Origin: Bostrychus sinensis
Taxonomy: Eukaryota > Chordata > Actinopteri > Gobiiformes > Eleotridae
Direction: 5' to 3'
Length of the DNA: 64,000 nt
Assembly (NCBI GenBank): GCA_020698575.1
Contig: CM036244.1
Span: 14,236,534-14,300,533 of the forward strand
In this document: piece after piece, positions 42,834-55,400 of the stretch
Position numbering within the stretch: the first letter of the stretch is position 1
Layout of the letters: the number at the start of each line of letters is the position of its first letter
The notes under the pieces: generated by a model
Database searches by the model: none
What the model was told of the DNA's origin: nothing
Seen by the model: the letters and a program-made list of their open reading frames with translations, nothing else
Program-made: the position numbers and the translations under genes

Positions 42834-43962
42834 TTAAGGTCCTATATTATGCTTTATTTATTTATTTATTATTTATGCGTTTGTTTGTTTGTTTGTTTGT
42901 TTGCTTGTTGGTTTATTTTCAGGCTTTTTGAAATAGTTTTGGACACCTCTGCATTAGTATTTCACGTTTTCAAATAATGTGTATATGGAAAAGGTTTGGG
43001 GAGTTACTTTGACTTTGCAGAGAGCACTTGGATTAGATGTCTGATGCCCCCTGCTGGCAAAGGTGGGAACTAGCCAGAATAAAATGGCTATTTGCATGTC
43101 TATTAGCAACACGGTGCAAACAGAGCTGACTGCTTCATAGTGATGAATATTTAAGCGCTACAATTATCAGAATGAGTGACTGTAGCTGTGTCCCAGTTCA
43201 ACGGCCGCAGCCTTCGTCGGCTACATTTGAAGGCGGATTACGTGACAGTCGGCGTGACAGGGCTGTCCCAATTCGAAGGTTACTTTCAATGCAGCACACA
43301 AATGTGGCCTTCCTTTCCCGCTTAATGAAGGCTGCATTGGGTGGATCCTTTGTGGCCCAACGTATCCCATGATTCACTGCATGCTGCTTGTCTGTCATTC
43401 GAAGATGGCAGAGGCCGGCGGAGAGAGCTGCTCAAACTCCTCGAGGAGTAAATTAAACAAAATAAAAAATATAATAACTGTAGTTTCTGGCTCCATTTCT
43501 GCTTATGTGACCAATGAATGAAGTGAATTAGCTAGCAGCTGCGGTCCTGGTTGCTAGGTGACAGCGGCAGCAAACGTGAGAGGAGGAGCAGCTGTTGACG
43601 TTCGCTCCGTGGACCGTCCCATTTCAGGCTCGGCCTTTGCGGTCCATGAAGGCCACAAGAAAGAGTCGCCTTCGTGGACCGCGACCTTCGAAGGCTGTGG
43701 CCGTTGAATTGGGACACAGCTTACGTGTGGGCTTTAGAAATGCACAGGAGCACTTCCTGGTTTCATGTGTCTACATAGAGCCATGAGTCTGAGCATTTAA
43801 GCTCTTAATGAAAGAGATGACAGCAGTGCATAGGATTACTCAAACCTGTGTGAATGAAAACAACAACAAAATACCACTCCAAGTATGTTTTTGAGGAGTA
43901 AACAACATTATTACATGGTGAAAAGCTAAAAAAAAAAAAAAGTAGATTTACCATAAGGAAAA
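42834..43962 (+). mobile_element. Family C repeat, copy 4, split by a second TIR element
   Basis: The left end TTTAAGGTCCTATATTATGC is followed by (ATTT)n and (GTTT)n runs, then CAGGCTTTTTGAAATAGTTT, GCACTTGGATTAGATGTCTG and GCCCCCTGCTGGCAAAGGTG. The sequence breaks after CAGAATGAGTGACTGTA (43184) and resumes at 43721 with TTACGTGTGGGCTTTAGAAA, then CACTTCCTGGTTTCATGTGT. The right end lies near ATTTAA at 43957-43962. The intervening 536 bp is foreign. Confidence 0.7.
43185..43720. mobile_element. TIR element (GCTGTGTCCC family) inserted in family C
   Basis: The left end GCTGTGTCCCAGTTCAACGG then CCGCAGCCTTCG, and the right end CGAAGGCTGTGGCCGTTGAA then TTGGGACACAGC, are inverted repeats of about 32 bp with two or three mismatches. 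The interior repeats the TTCGAAGG theme and is richer in GC than its host. Flanks GTA (left) and TTA (right) hint at a 2-3 bp TA or TWA target. No transposase frame; the 60-codon frames inside are not genes. Confidence 0.75.
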
Positions 43963-45612
43963 TTTAAATGCAGTATCTCCTAAGATAACATTATTGTTAC
44001 GATAATCAGCACAATTAAAATAAATAAATGATGCTTGAAAATGAAAATGAATAAATAATGCTTGCAAAAAAATAAAATAAAATAAAATAAAAATAAAACT
44101 TTCCATAATATTATTTATTTAACGTGTGCCTACTGCTCAGTTGTGTACTGTTGATGTACAAGGCTGAGGATGTGTTCACTGCAGCCAAATTCCAAGGAAA
44201 CTCACCATCTGACCTTGTGATCTGTATTCTGCTGTCTGGCTATCTTCATGTACTCCAAAAAATTGATTTCTTTAAAATATTCCCCACAGAGCCTTTCTGA
44301 CAGCCTTTATGATCCCATAGCTCTGTCTAATTATCTTTGGCCTGCTTTGATCAGAAGGTCAGCGTAAGGTCTGGTTGAAATAATTCCACATGTGAAGAAT
44401 GTGTGCTGTAGGTAATGTATGTTTTAACTTTCAGGGCAGGCTGTACCTGTGACCACTGCAGCGGCACCATTTATCTGCCCCGACCAGCGTTCTGTTTGCC
44501 ATTCTCTCTGCTAGAATGGGCTTGTTCTTATCTCGACTCTTTCTTTCATTTGAATGTTATGATTTATGCCCAAACCTCCTGAGGCATCGCTGGTGTGCCC
44601 TTACTTTAGAGTGCACACTAGATGTTAGGAGGAATTAAATAATAATCCAAAGCATTTTATATCTCCCTCAAATAAAGCGCTCTGTTGACCAGCGCAGGAC
44701 TCAGCCTCGGTTTGCCCCGGGTCCTCCTGAGAATTATGTATTATATTACATAAACTACACACATTATCCCTGTGCACTGGACTGGAGCTGGGGCTGCTGA
44801 CATTGTTTTATTGTCTCACTGGGTCCGTTTTACTGCTTTTTAGTCCACAGAGGACGCACACTTCACCAGCACCGACCAGCTCAGATAAACAGACTACAAT
44901 CTTGAAGGCAAAATAGGATTTACAATATTTGTATATAAGTGCTGGCATTATTGAGTTCATAAAATAAAAAATCATTATGGGTTAACAGTCTGAATAATTT
45001 AATTCACAGTTTGTTGCATGTTTAAAGTATGTGTTTACAGCTATAGTTAAACAGCTTACAGGAGCATAGACATTAAATACATATTGAAAACATATATAGC
45101 ACTTAGGGTATTTTTAAGCATACTTCTAGCTGAGGTCAGTGCTAAATCAAAGCCATCTTGAGAAATCTGCACCTTGTTCTACAGTTCATGATTTTATTGC
45201 CAACAGAGGCAGTATGGTGCAGGTTGGGTGGGTAAGGAGGTGTTTCTTTTTCCCAAAGCTTCCCAGCTCTGGGATTGCTTTGGCCCGCTTTGGAATAGGT
45301 GGAGCTATGCACTGCTGTAGATCGGACAAGCAATAATTTTCACTCCAGCAAAAACAAGTGGCCAGAGACCAGAAAAAAAGGGAAACATTTGTTTTTTAAT
45401 CAAAAGTCTTGTCCTTGTGATAAACAGCAATGTTCAAAGAAAGGCCAAAGTTGTAGCAAAAGTTGTTTATGGTTTTGCGAAATACAGCTCTTGCCTCATG
45501 AATCAAAAGAATGGATTTAGTTTAGATTGGATTAAACGCAAGTTAAAACTCCACTCCATGCGCTTAAAGCTGACGGTAGAGTCTCCTGTTTACTGCAAAT
45601 ACAGCTTTACCT
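43963..45612. other. Intergenic DNA; 44100-44780 looks single-copy
   Basis: No gene. (AAAAT)n lies at 44066-44097. 44400-44780 is non-repetitive by eye, with conserved-looking AT-rich blocks (for example GAGGAATTAAATAATAATCC), and is a weak regulatory candidate. Confidence 0.35.
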
Positions 45613-46588
45613 CCAGCCTCACACAGACACACACCAACCTCACACAGATGCACACCAGCCTCACACAGACACACACCAACCTCACACCAACCTCACACAG
45701 ATGCACACCAGCCTCACACAGACACGCACCGGCCTCACACAGACATACACCACCCTCACACAGACAAGCACACCAGCCTCACACAGACACACATGCCAGC
45801 CTCACACAGACACACACCAGCCTCACACAGACACACACCGGCCTCACACAGACACACACCAGCCTCACACAGACACACACCAGCCTCACACACACACACA
45901 CACCAGCCTCACACAGACACACGCCGGCCTCACACAGACACACACCAGCCCCACACAGACACACACCGGCCTCACACAGACACACATCAGCCTCACACAG
46001 ACTCACACCGGCCTCACACAAACACACACCAGCCTCACACAGACATGCACACCAGCCTCACACAGACACACACACCAGCCTCACACAGACACACGCTGGC
46101 CTCACACAGACACACACCAGCCTCACACAGACACACATCAGCCTCACACAGGTGCATTCCAACCTCACACAGACATACACCAGCCTCACACAGACACACA
46201 CTGGCCTCACACAGACATACACCAGTCTCACACAGACACACACTGGCCTCACACACACACAGACATACACCAGCCTCACACAGACACACACTGGCCTCAC
46301 ACAGACATACACCAGTCTCACACAGACACACACTGGCCTCACACAGACATACGCCAGCCTCACACAGACACACACCAGCCTCACACAGACACACATCAGC
46401 CTCACACAGGCGCATACCAGCCTCACACAGACACACATCAGCCTCACACAGGCGCATACCAACCTCACACAGACACACACCAGCCTCACACAGACACACA
46501 TCAGCCTCACACAGGCGCATACCAATCTCACACAGACATACACCAGCCTCACACAGACACACACCAGCCTCACACAGACACACACCAG
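45613..46588. repeat. 21-bp minisatellite, about 976 bp
   Basis: About 46 units of CCTCACACAGACACACACCA plus G. Variants (CACACTGG, CATACACCAG, CACATCAG, GGCGCATACCA) alternate to give 42- and 63-bp higher-order periods in the second half. Because 21 is divisible by three, the array stays open in several frames on both strands (a 429-codon plus frame of SLTQTHT-type repeats and a 196-codon minus frame of VCLCEAG-type repeats). These have no start context, domain or unique sequence and are artefacts. Confidence 0.95.
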
Positions 46589-47154
46589 GATTTACTCTCA
46601 TCTTTTCATCACATTTTGGCAACAAATTAATGATTTAAAAGTCTGCTTCAAACACAATTTACTGTACATCTCATTTATTAACACAACTTTTGTAGCTCTT
46701 GTGTGACACCAGTGTTTGCGTAACAGACGCCAGTCTCCTGGTCCTGAAGTAATGGAAACACAAGCAGGTTTTGGGGCGATCCATACTGACTCCTATGAAA
46801 ATGTATCTAATAGGTCACCTTTTTACCTATTTTTGTTTTGTTTTATTTTTGTTCTTTTTGTGCTGTTTTTTTCCTATCCAGCACTGCAATATCTGTTGTT
46901 TGCCATAGATTCCCTGTTAGCCAATGGTCAATGATATGAATGAATGAAGCATATATAAAATCCTTAATAATGAAGCATACATGAGGTCTTAGGTTGAGGT
47001 CACCGAATATTATGATTACATTATGTTTTCTTCCAGTGTGAGGAAGAAACTGTATGCTTTCCACGTAACATTGCTATAAATGAAATATGCAGTACATGTG
47101 CTGTGATTGCCTGAATGCAACACTATGAAAAACCTATAGATTAGTTTAGATACT
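46589..47154. other. Intergenic DNA
   Basis: No feature is recognised. Confidence 0.4.
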
Positions 47155-47370
47155 CAGCAGTTCAAGTCCATATTTAGGTTAATTTAGAGCCAGTTTTATT
47201 CCTATTTATTTAGTCCTGCTTCAGTCCTGGTTCAGACTTGGTTTAGACCTGGTTTAGTGCAATATAAGTCTTCATTTGCCTTGGTTTAGTCCTGATTTTA
47301 TTTATGTTTTCTGGTTAAGTTCTGGTTTAGTCTTGGTTTAGTCCTGGTTGAGCTTGAGAATTGCTGCCCT
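47155..47370 (-). mobile_element. hAT-like MITE with internal subrepeats (family G), copy 2
   Basis: Units such as GGTTTAGTCCTGGTT and GGTTTAGACCTGGTTTAG are the reverse complement of the AAACCAGGACTAAACC units at 16935-17170. The end TTGAGCTTGAGAATTGCTG corresponds to the CAGTGCTTCTCAAACT terminus. The other terminus is degraded. Confidence 0.6.
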
Positions 47371-47967
47371 AAAGGTTTGTTGTTGTGGAATATTAGCCTC
47401 AAACAATCAATGCATCTAAATCCAGATCAAACAAGTGTGCCTCTTAATAATCTCATCTTATTGACTCTGTTTGATTCACTGCTGGACCGGACCAACAAGG
47501 ACCACACCAGACGTTCATTTTGTGTGTTTAGTGTAGCTTTATAACCTCTCCACTCATATCTAATTGGTTTGTTTATTCATCATTTAAGACAATGAATTCC
47601 TGCTGTCTGTACAGAGCTACACTGGGGAAATATGGACACATTCAAAGGGCAGTTTTGATTTTATTGGGCCTTATCTGCTGGAACACAGTAAACCCCCATG
47701 CATACACTCTCCGAATAGGACAACAGAACAGGCCTGTTTGTTTAATGCTCCAACTGTCCCCTGCTGGAGACGAGTTACAAACAAATTGAACAAATAAAGT
47801 TGTGCAGCAGAAAGTTTTTTACTGTACACAGTTTGGAAACACACTGGAAACAGTCAGTGCCTTAATGCAGTGTCCTCCTCGGACTGAATTACATTTTTGT
47901 AAACGCTGCCATATGGGACCTGTGATATTTCTACAGAAAAACAAAATAACAAGCCAAATTTCTGTCC
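47371..47967. other. Intergenic DNA
   Basis: No gene. The frame at 47592-47789 has no recognisable domain. Confidence 0.4.
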
Positions 47968-48125
47968 TGCTCCCAGAGGTTGCCACAGCAAATCACCTAC
48001 CTCCATCCAGTATAGAGGAGGCACAAACTGCATTTTAATTTGGCAACGGTTTGGCATCAGAGGCCGTTCCTAACACTATCTGGGCTCTGGACCGGCCCAA
48101 AGAATACACTGGGTTGTGACCCGTT
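47968..48125 (+). repeat. Family D fragment
   Basis: GAGGTTGCCACAGCAAATCA, then CTCTGGACCGGCCCAAAGAA and GGGTTGTGACCCG match the ends of the family D copy at 10735-10903. Confidence 0.5.
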
Positions 48126-49864
48126 GTGTCTGGATCTGGAGCTTAATTGCTGTGGCTGTGCATTTTGGTTGTGCACCTACTGTATATATCATTGAAATCG
48201 TTACAAACTTTATCATATACGTAATTAACATAAACTGTATATAAAGTTTATTTCACAGTGCATTTAACACCATTTTGCTTCACTATAATTTCAACTCTGA
48301 CATCCAGTAATTATCCTTAAACGATTTAATGTGCGGCTATGAGTGCTTCTCATTCTGATTCTGATTAATTTACAGTTCAGAAGCTAAAAAATTCACAGAT
48401 ATATTATTCATACCAGCCTACTCATGAAACATTATTCATACTTTTTTTTTTTAATTATTGATTCCAACTGACTTTTAAGTAAATCTAAATCAATTAAAGC
48501 AAAGTTTTTATTTTGGATGAAGCCCTATCTTAAAATCTAATTGAACGGAAATAGTCTCCTGTGAGCACTGCACTGTCCACTGTGCTGTGGCTAATGCTAC
48601 TTTGTGAGCTTCAAAGCTGACTGTGGAGACTCTGCAGATGCTAAAAAATATTAATACTCACAGAAAGGAGTTGTTTTGTTTAGCATGTGGCAGCAGTTTG
48701 GTTAAAAAGAAGTGTTTGTGCAGTTTAGCCATGTGCTTGATCAGTTTTATATGCTTTTGTTTGGTGTATCAATTACAATCAACCTGGTTTTTAGAAGCAG
48801 AGAGAGCTCAAAGACATTGATGTCTTCACTGATGTGACTGTGAGGGTAATGCACACTTTACTGTTGTTTTGTACAGTCATTTAGATAAAAAATCTAGCTA
48901 TGCAATATTTTCATTAACGAATAAGGAACCTAGCTATTATATTATTTTATTATTACACCTGTGGCAAACTGATGCTCATGCTCTGGAGACAAAGACAAAC
49001 AAATTTACAGCCCAGGAGGAGACACACTGCCCTCATCTTTCCTTCAAAGCCATGACCTTGTCAAACGGTGATGCACTCATTAAAGAAAAAATAAATAATT
49101 TGTTAGGAGACCAAGTTTAGCTGCAGCCTTATTGTTATTAGTCACAATGAGCTTTCTGGCTGAGTAAGGAAGCTCTTTTCGCTCAAACATGTGGAGTACG
49201 TCCTCGGTCAGTCTGAGATCAGGCAGCTTTCACATCACAGATGCTCCTCCAAACTGAGACCACCTGTTTGGAGCTCTCTTGGTACAGCCATTTTGTGGGC
49301 TCCACAGTGCAGGTGTTGTGTTCACACTGCTTCAGACAAACCCTGCTCAGGCCAAAAGCTCAGCAGAAAAACCCAGATGGTGTGAAGAGAAGCCTAAATG
49401 TTATTCTGAAAAGTCATTGTTATTGTGGGCTATGATAACTGATTGGATGAACTGAAGAAATGTGCCCCTAAGAACAGAGAGGGACAACTGCCTTAAAACC
49501 TACTTCGTACCTTAAAAAGCAATTTAATATATTTGAGCCTGGATATACAGCACCATCACAGGCCACACAGAAGAGGGCAACCTGTGCAGCAAAGATAAGC
49601 CACAGGAGAAATGTCAGAGTAAACCCTAAAATGTCAGCGACACTAAACGCTAAAGGTATGTTAGTGTTTTATAATTACTGCTCTATACCTACAATAGTTA
49701 CCATGGAAACAATCAAAGGCTAAAAATGGAAAGTTTGACACAGTACAAGCACGTCACAATAGAAACTGTAGGTTAAACTGACCACTGGCATTCACTGACT
49801 GAATACTGGGTCACACTGAGACAGTTGTATGTTAACATTACATACACTTTTACATTTAGTAATA
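48126..49864. other. Intergenic DNA
   Basis: No supported gene in 1.7 kb. The reading frames at 48623, 48869 and 49191 are short, without domains or neighbouring exons. Confidence 0.4.
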
Positions 49865-49965
49865 GTAATGGTGTGCACAGTGGCAGAGTGGTTAGCTCCC
49901 CTGCCTCTCAACTAGAACGTCCTCTGTGGCTCCAGCCAGACAAGCCCACTAATGGTAATAAGCAG
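49865..49965 (+). repeat. Family H-like fragment
   Basis: TGTGCACAGTGGCAGAGTGG then TTAGCTCCCCTGCCTCTCAA resembles the GTGGTTAGCACTGTTGCC part of family H. It is short and diverged. Confidence 0.35.
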
Positions 49966-50565
49966 GAAATGAATAATGAATAGTAATAGAAATAAATCAG
50001 GTCATTTATCATTTTCAGGACAGGAATAATTTCTGACTTCGTGGTTGTTTTCTACTTGTATAGACATAGATCCCACAGATTGGACATTTCCCAACAGGCC
50101 AAAGGGCAAACTGTGGGCTTAAATTCAAATTCCCATTCCTAAATCAGGGAAAAGGCGCATCACAAACACAGTTATCCCCCATGTTTTCCACAGGGACAAT
50201 ATTCAGTCAGACACAGCAACAGACTTGGACCAACCCTAACGGCAGCAGTCAGTCCACCTAAACTTCACAGACTAAGCTCAGTCCTTTGAGGAAACTCAGG
50301 GCCTGCATTTTGACCAAAGATAACTGGCCTTTAAGTTGAAAACCCAGATAAACTCTCACTTACTAAAATACGGCTCTTTCTCGAGGCACTCTTATTCTGG
50401 GACACTCTAACTTTAGACCAAGTACCTCTGCACCAAAGCTCCAAAGCTAATACAGAGTCAACAAGTCAGAAGTAGAAAAAAATATGTATTTCTGGTGCAT
50501 TTTTCTGAATTGTATTTTTACTGACATCATTGTTTTATATTTTTGAAATCTCGGAATGAGAAAGT
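49966..50565. other. Intergenic DNA
   Basis: No feature is recognised. Confidence 0.4.
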
Positions 50566-50670
50566 TTTTTTTTTTTTTTTTTACCTCAATGGCAAAATAG
50601 GTAGTAATAGTATTAACAGTAGTAGTGGAGGTACAAATTACCAGTTATAGTAGTAGTACTAGTTGTAGTA
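50566..50670. repeat. T-run and imperfect TAG triplet array
   Basis: T17 at 50566-50582, then AGGTAGTAATAGTATTAACA, GTAGTAGTGG and TAGTAGTAGTACTAG. It resembles the arrays at 3696 and 7049 but is shorter. Confidence 0.6.
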
Positions 50671-50793
50671 CTTAAAGGTACTGGGAGCAGCACTTGTACT
50701 GCAGTCTAAATCAAAACAATGGTCTGTGGGATGCCGGTCTTTCCAATTTTCTGATTGGATGAAAAATGTAAACAAAACAACCAGTTAGTTAAT

Positions 50794-50856
50794 TTTTATT
50801 TATTTATTTATTTATTTATTATTTATTTATTATTTATTTATTTATTTATTTATTTT
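50794..50856. repeat. (TTTA)n microsatellite
   Basis: About 63 bp of TATT/TTTA tetramers with two one-base slips. Confidence 0.9.
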
Positions 50857-51064
50857 TGTGAATAAATCCACTGTACCTATTGTTATTAGTAAAAGTAACA
50901 TTTGATTTAAACATGTTTACATCATGTCTTGTGACACGTGGGTAATTTTTATAAAGTATAAACTTATATGCTACTCATAGCACCTTTAGGTAAACATTAC
51001 ACTCAATCCTTTTTTCTTTTCTTTTTTTATCTATTAATTTTGTTGAGCACTTCTTTCCTTTCAA

Positions 51065-51235
51065 CATCTCACTTTTCAGGGTCGCCACAGCAAATCATTG
51101 GGCTCCTATCTGGGCTTGGGACCAGCACAAAGAATACTGTATTCTGGCTTGTGACCCCTGGTAGCAGGATTGAGTACTTTTACTTCTAATTGAGTACAAA
51201 TGTTTTAAAGTGACAGTACAGATTTGGAGTACATC
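51065..51235 (+). repeat. Family D fragment joined to a hAT-like end
   Basis: TCAGGGTCGCCACAGCAAAT, CTGGGCTTGGGACCAGCACA, AAGAATACTGTATTCTGGCT and TGTGACCCCTGGTAGC are family D. GAGTACTTTTACTTCTAATT, GAGTACAAATG and CAGATTTGGAGTACATCACC (51172-51238) resemble the hAT-like remnant at 7195-7285. Confidence 0.55.
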
Positions 51236-52004
51236 ACCTGAGAGTTACTCTAAGAAAATGCCATTGTGTCAGCTCAGTGTTATAATATTTGAGGAAGCAT
51301 CTGAGACCTTTTCTGTGCTGGTGATTAATGATCTCAGAGACAGTTTATTATCAGCAGCAGGGCTGACCTACCTCTGAGAGCCTCACAATGAGTGTATAAT
51401 GTGTCATTTCACAGTCTGGGAGGTGTTTGGCCTTCATTTACATACTCGGTTACACAGACAGTCAGAGGTCAGATTTTATACAGCCCTCAGCTGCAGGATT
51501 AAAATGGATTATTTATGGCTCAATGTCAAACCTAATATTTAAATCATACAGCAATGAATTAGACCAGTACTTCTGCTTAAATGTATACTGCCCTCCCTAA
51601 TTTTGGTCGGCAAAACCATTGTTTTCCTGCTGTTCTCATAAATGGAAAATACAAATATCTGACATAAACCTTAAGTTAGCTCATCTTCAGTTTAAGACTT
51701 CAAGATCACACAAATCATACAGATTCATTTGTTAAACATCAATGCTTTGCCAGTATCTGTCCAGGTAATAAGTCACTTCCCTTTTCTGTATTTTTTTCTT
51801 TGTGTAAACTTTGTAATTGCCACTTTTTTAAAAATAATCAATGTGCAGTTTGTGAGCACAAAGCCATAATAACTTGTTTTTTCATCCATAATTAATCTTA
51901 CAGTATGCTATTATGTGATTAATCCATTTAGAAATCCACATGCTTTAATTTTTAATTGGAAATTCCAATGGGACAAGTCAAAATACCTTAGAAATATTTA
52001 ACTG
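51236..52004. other. Single-copy-looking DNA, regulatory candidate
   Basis: No gene. 51480-51570 and 51840-51965 contain homeodomain/OTX-like words (GGATTATTTA, CATAATTAATC, GTGATTAATCCATTTAG, TTTTTAATTGG) outside recognisable repeats. Regulatory function is only a possibility. Confidence 0.3.
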
Positions 52005-52480
52005 TGTAGGCCCAAGGTCTTTACAGTATTAAAAAGGTATCAAACTTCATGTTGTTAAAACCAAGGCCTTAAAAGTATTGGGCAGGTATTAAACTCATTC
52101 ATCTTGGTCTTAAATGTGGAAATTGTGACATCTAAGTAAAGTATTTTCATTGTTGTAATGTAGGTAATAGATTAGTGAATAATTGTCATCAGACTGGCAT
52201 TTGTGAAATTCGTTAATTATAATAGTTTTGTAATTTTTTGAAAGCTATTGTGACAGGTCTGTTGTTTTATGGGCTGTGTAATGTTGCAAACATCATCACA
52301 ATACACAGCACTGAAGGTATTTCATCTGTATTAGGCTTTTAAAATAAAACCCTTTCCTCACTGTAAACTACATACAGATTAATATTATTTTGCCAGCGAT
52401 CCTGACATTAAATTGTATTCGAAATGGCATTAAAAGGTCTTTAAAATGTCTTAAATCTGGTGCTACCCTGATGTAAGCAA
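52005..52480. mobile_element. Possible degenerate MITE
   Basis: The left part (AAGGTCTTTACAGTATTAAA then AAGGTATCAAACTTC) and the right part (AAAAGGTCTTTAAAATGTCT then TAAATCTGGTGCTACCCTG) carry AAGGTCTT motifs and resemble a common fish MITE. The inverted termini are poorly preserved. Confidence 0.35.
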
Positions 52481-55400
52481 ATAAGAAATGTACCAATAGA
52501 GGCCTTCAAACTTTGTCCAACAGGTTTTGCATTCACATTCTTGCTCAAACAGGCTTTAAATAAGAAAACCATTAAATGCAATGCACTTTAGTGTTACACA
52601 CAACAATCTGAAGAAGCATGAATCATAACTATATCTACGAAACTTTACTTTACTTTTCAAACACACTGAGAATGACTACTGGGTGACTAGGCCAGTTAGA
52701 AGACAGTAATCAACGAAAGTAGTATGTGCAATATGTTTTAGCTAAAACTGCTGTGTTTCCTGTTCCTCCAGGTGTTCAGCCAAAAGAGTCCCCAGGGATT
52801 GTTTACCCTGTTATAGTTACCCTGGTTTTAAATTATTTACAACTAAATTAATAAAGCTTGTCTCCTCTAGAATTATAACATGCATTTTGTAATGTTGTTA
52901 TTGTTAATATTGTGTTTAGTTTTTATATGGTAATTGTACCCATCTGTACTTACCCAGGGTGACCATATTTTGGTTTTCATGCCCATGCAAATTTGAACAA
53001 AACAAATTACTACTGACTAATTTCCTGTAATCTTGTGCATTTTTGATGATCATATATGATTTTCAGCATCTTTTACAAAGTAAAGAAGGGAGACAAATTA
53101 TGATTTTACTTCTCTTCCAGTTTCAAGACAAAACACTGTCTCTTAAAACAACTCTCACATTTTAAACATGATCTGCTTATATCTACAAAGACAGGAGCAA
53201 AGTTGGATTTAACTTTTCTATGTTTTACATAATGCTACTCAATGTTACTTAGTGGTTCCCCAGTGGGGCCCCCAGCTCTGCTCCGCCCCTGCAGCACAGG
53301 GTCACAGAGCCTTCAGTCTCATCACACTGAGCCTGGACAGAAGCTCAGAGAACACTACAGGCTACAGAAGCTTTGGTCAGGATGCCTGGACTAGTGTTTA
53401 TGCTGCTTTTATAGTAACACAGCTAAAATATTGTGAGAAAGGTGTTATGCACCACTGCAGTAATGTGCACTTCAGATTCTGTCTTTCTTTACTACATGTA
53501 ACATGGTTTTATCTCCGCGAGTAAAAGGTCGTCAAATGAAAAGTGATTTAAAGCTTGACAAGTGTAGAACTGTGTTTCCTGTTCCTCCAGGAACTCTCCC
53601 CAGTGTCCATACTTTCTCAGTAAATACTGTTACTGATTAGGCTCATTAAGCCTTATTGTGCGCTGAAGCATATGGGGCAGTGGCAAGCGCCCCGTCACTC
53701 TGTGCCCTTATTTGCCTTTATCACCTATACCATGGCCCGGCTCTGACAAATACAGCCACTTTAGTCACTTTTACTGAGCAGACTATAGCCCACATCCCTG
53801 TCCTCTGCTGGGACACACTGTGGAGTTAGTTCAGACCAGTTTCTGTTCGAGTTAAACTTGTGTTTGCTTTTCTAATCTACACACAATGAGAGTAACTCAG
53901 GTTTGATCTTCCAAGTTTCCTCTGCCATCTAACTGGACCACACTTTTCCAACCGCAAACTAAACCCAATAGAAGACAAAGAAGTAGCTCGAGTTTGTAAC
54001 TTCTTTTAAAGCCTGTGCCTTGTTGAAGTCTCATCTTGTCTTCCATAACATTTAAGTGAATAACATTATTTTGGGTCTGTACTAAAAAAACCCTTCACCT
54101 CAAGCCTCCTCTTCTCCTCCTGATTGCTAATTCAGCTCGCCCTCCAACTCTATATCCTGCCTAATTGCAAGAGCTCTTGTCCAGAGGAATCAGGCTGAGT
54201 ATGTTTTGGTTGCCTGGTTGACCACAAGCAGCTGCAACACACTCTGAAACAATGCTACCCAGTTGTTTAAAATGAACAAACCCATTAATTGCTATTAAAC
54301 ATGCACTAAGACTGGAATTGTTTCTGTGAGGCCTGTTCAAGGTTAGCTGTCCTACATTCAGTGACTTACTGCTATTTAAAATTTATTTTAAAAAACTCTG
54401 CTAAATGGAAAAGAAAACACTAAAATTAAACTTCCTAATATGTAACATGCATTGCACATTTATTGGTTAAAATGCCTGGAAAATGTCTTTTGAGTTTAGA
54501 TCTACTCTACTACTTTACCATAATGGATGTGTGGGTAATCATGTTTTTTTTTTTTTTTTTACATTGGCTTAAATGTAGAGTGAGCAGAAACTGTCTTTTG
54601 TTGCTGGCTCTGTGTCCTACAATAGAGGTCTCATTGATTGTCCATATTGTGAGCTGCTGCTATCACAAGCATCAGGGCCAAATGTTATTCATTGATTAGC
54701 CTCATGTTTACCCAATTTGCTCTCTGAGTTAAACCTAATTCAGCTGTATTGGCTTAAATGCACTGAATAAATGTAATATATTTACTTAAGTAAATTGCTA
54801 GTGCATGTTTATAACCTTGGCTTTGTCATTTGGATTTATTAAGCAACAGTGAGCCAGAAGAGGAGGACTATACTTCAATCTCTACTTCTACCAGACCATA
54901 CAGCATTTCACCAGCTCTTTCCTAATATTATAAAACATAACTGCAAAAAAAGGAAATCAATTAGTGGCTTCAAGTAACATTAAACTTCCTATAAAAGCCA
55001 ATGCAATGCAATCTCTAATTACAATGCGTCACAAAGCCAGTATACAGCTTGTGCCAGGCCTAAACTGAGATAGCAGGTTCCATTAGCCAAGGTTAACTTA
55101 TTAAAGTAGGATTTATAAATACACTGACTTTTATTATGTAGCTTGTGCTAATTGCTCTAACAAATAAATCAGTTTGTAGTGGATTGGTTTCCAGTTGCCA
55201 AAATCGTTCATAATTTTGCACAATTGGTACAGTCCTAAATTTAAATAAATGCACTTTATGAGAATTACACTAAAAGCTATGCTAACAAGCTGATAGCTAA
55301 AGCATATAGATTTAGGCCAAATACAAAGCAGTGGACAGTGAGGCTGTAGCGTAAATGTTTCAGTACAACATTTAGTAATTCTCTGTGTTTGTGTAGTCCT

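Noticed and set aside
43185..43720. A GC-richer patch as a possible exon or CpG island
   Set aside because: It is bounded by matching inverted repeats and interrupts a known repeat copy, so it is a transposon.
46035..46625. A 196-codon minus-strand frame of VCLCEAG repeats resembling a cysteine-rich protein
   Set aside because: It is the complement of the same 21-bp array. The cysteine periodicity reflects the DNA repeat and not a protein fold.
45417..46706. A 429-codon plus-strand open frame rich in Thr/His/Ser repeats
   Set aside because: It is produced by a 21-bp tandem repeat that is open in several frames on both strands. The unique ends have no domain, splice or start support.
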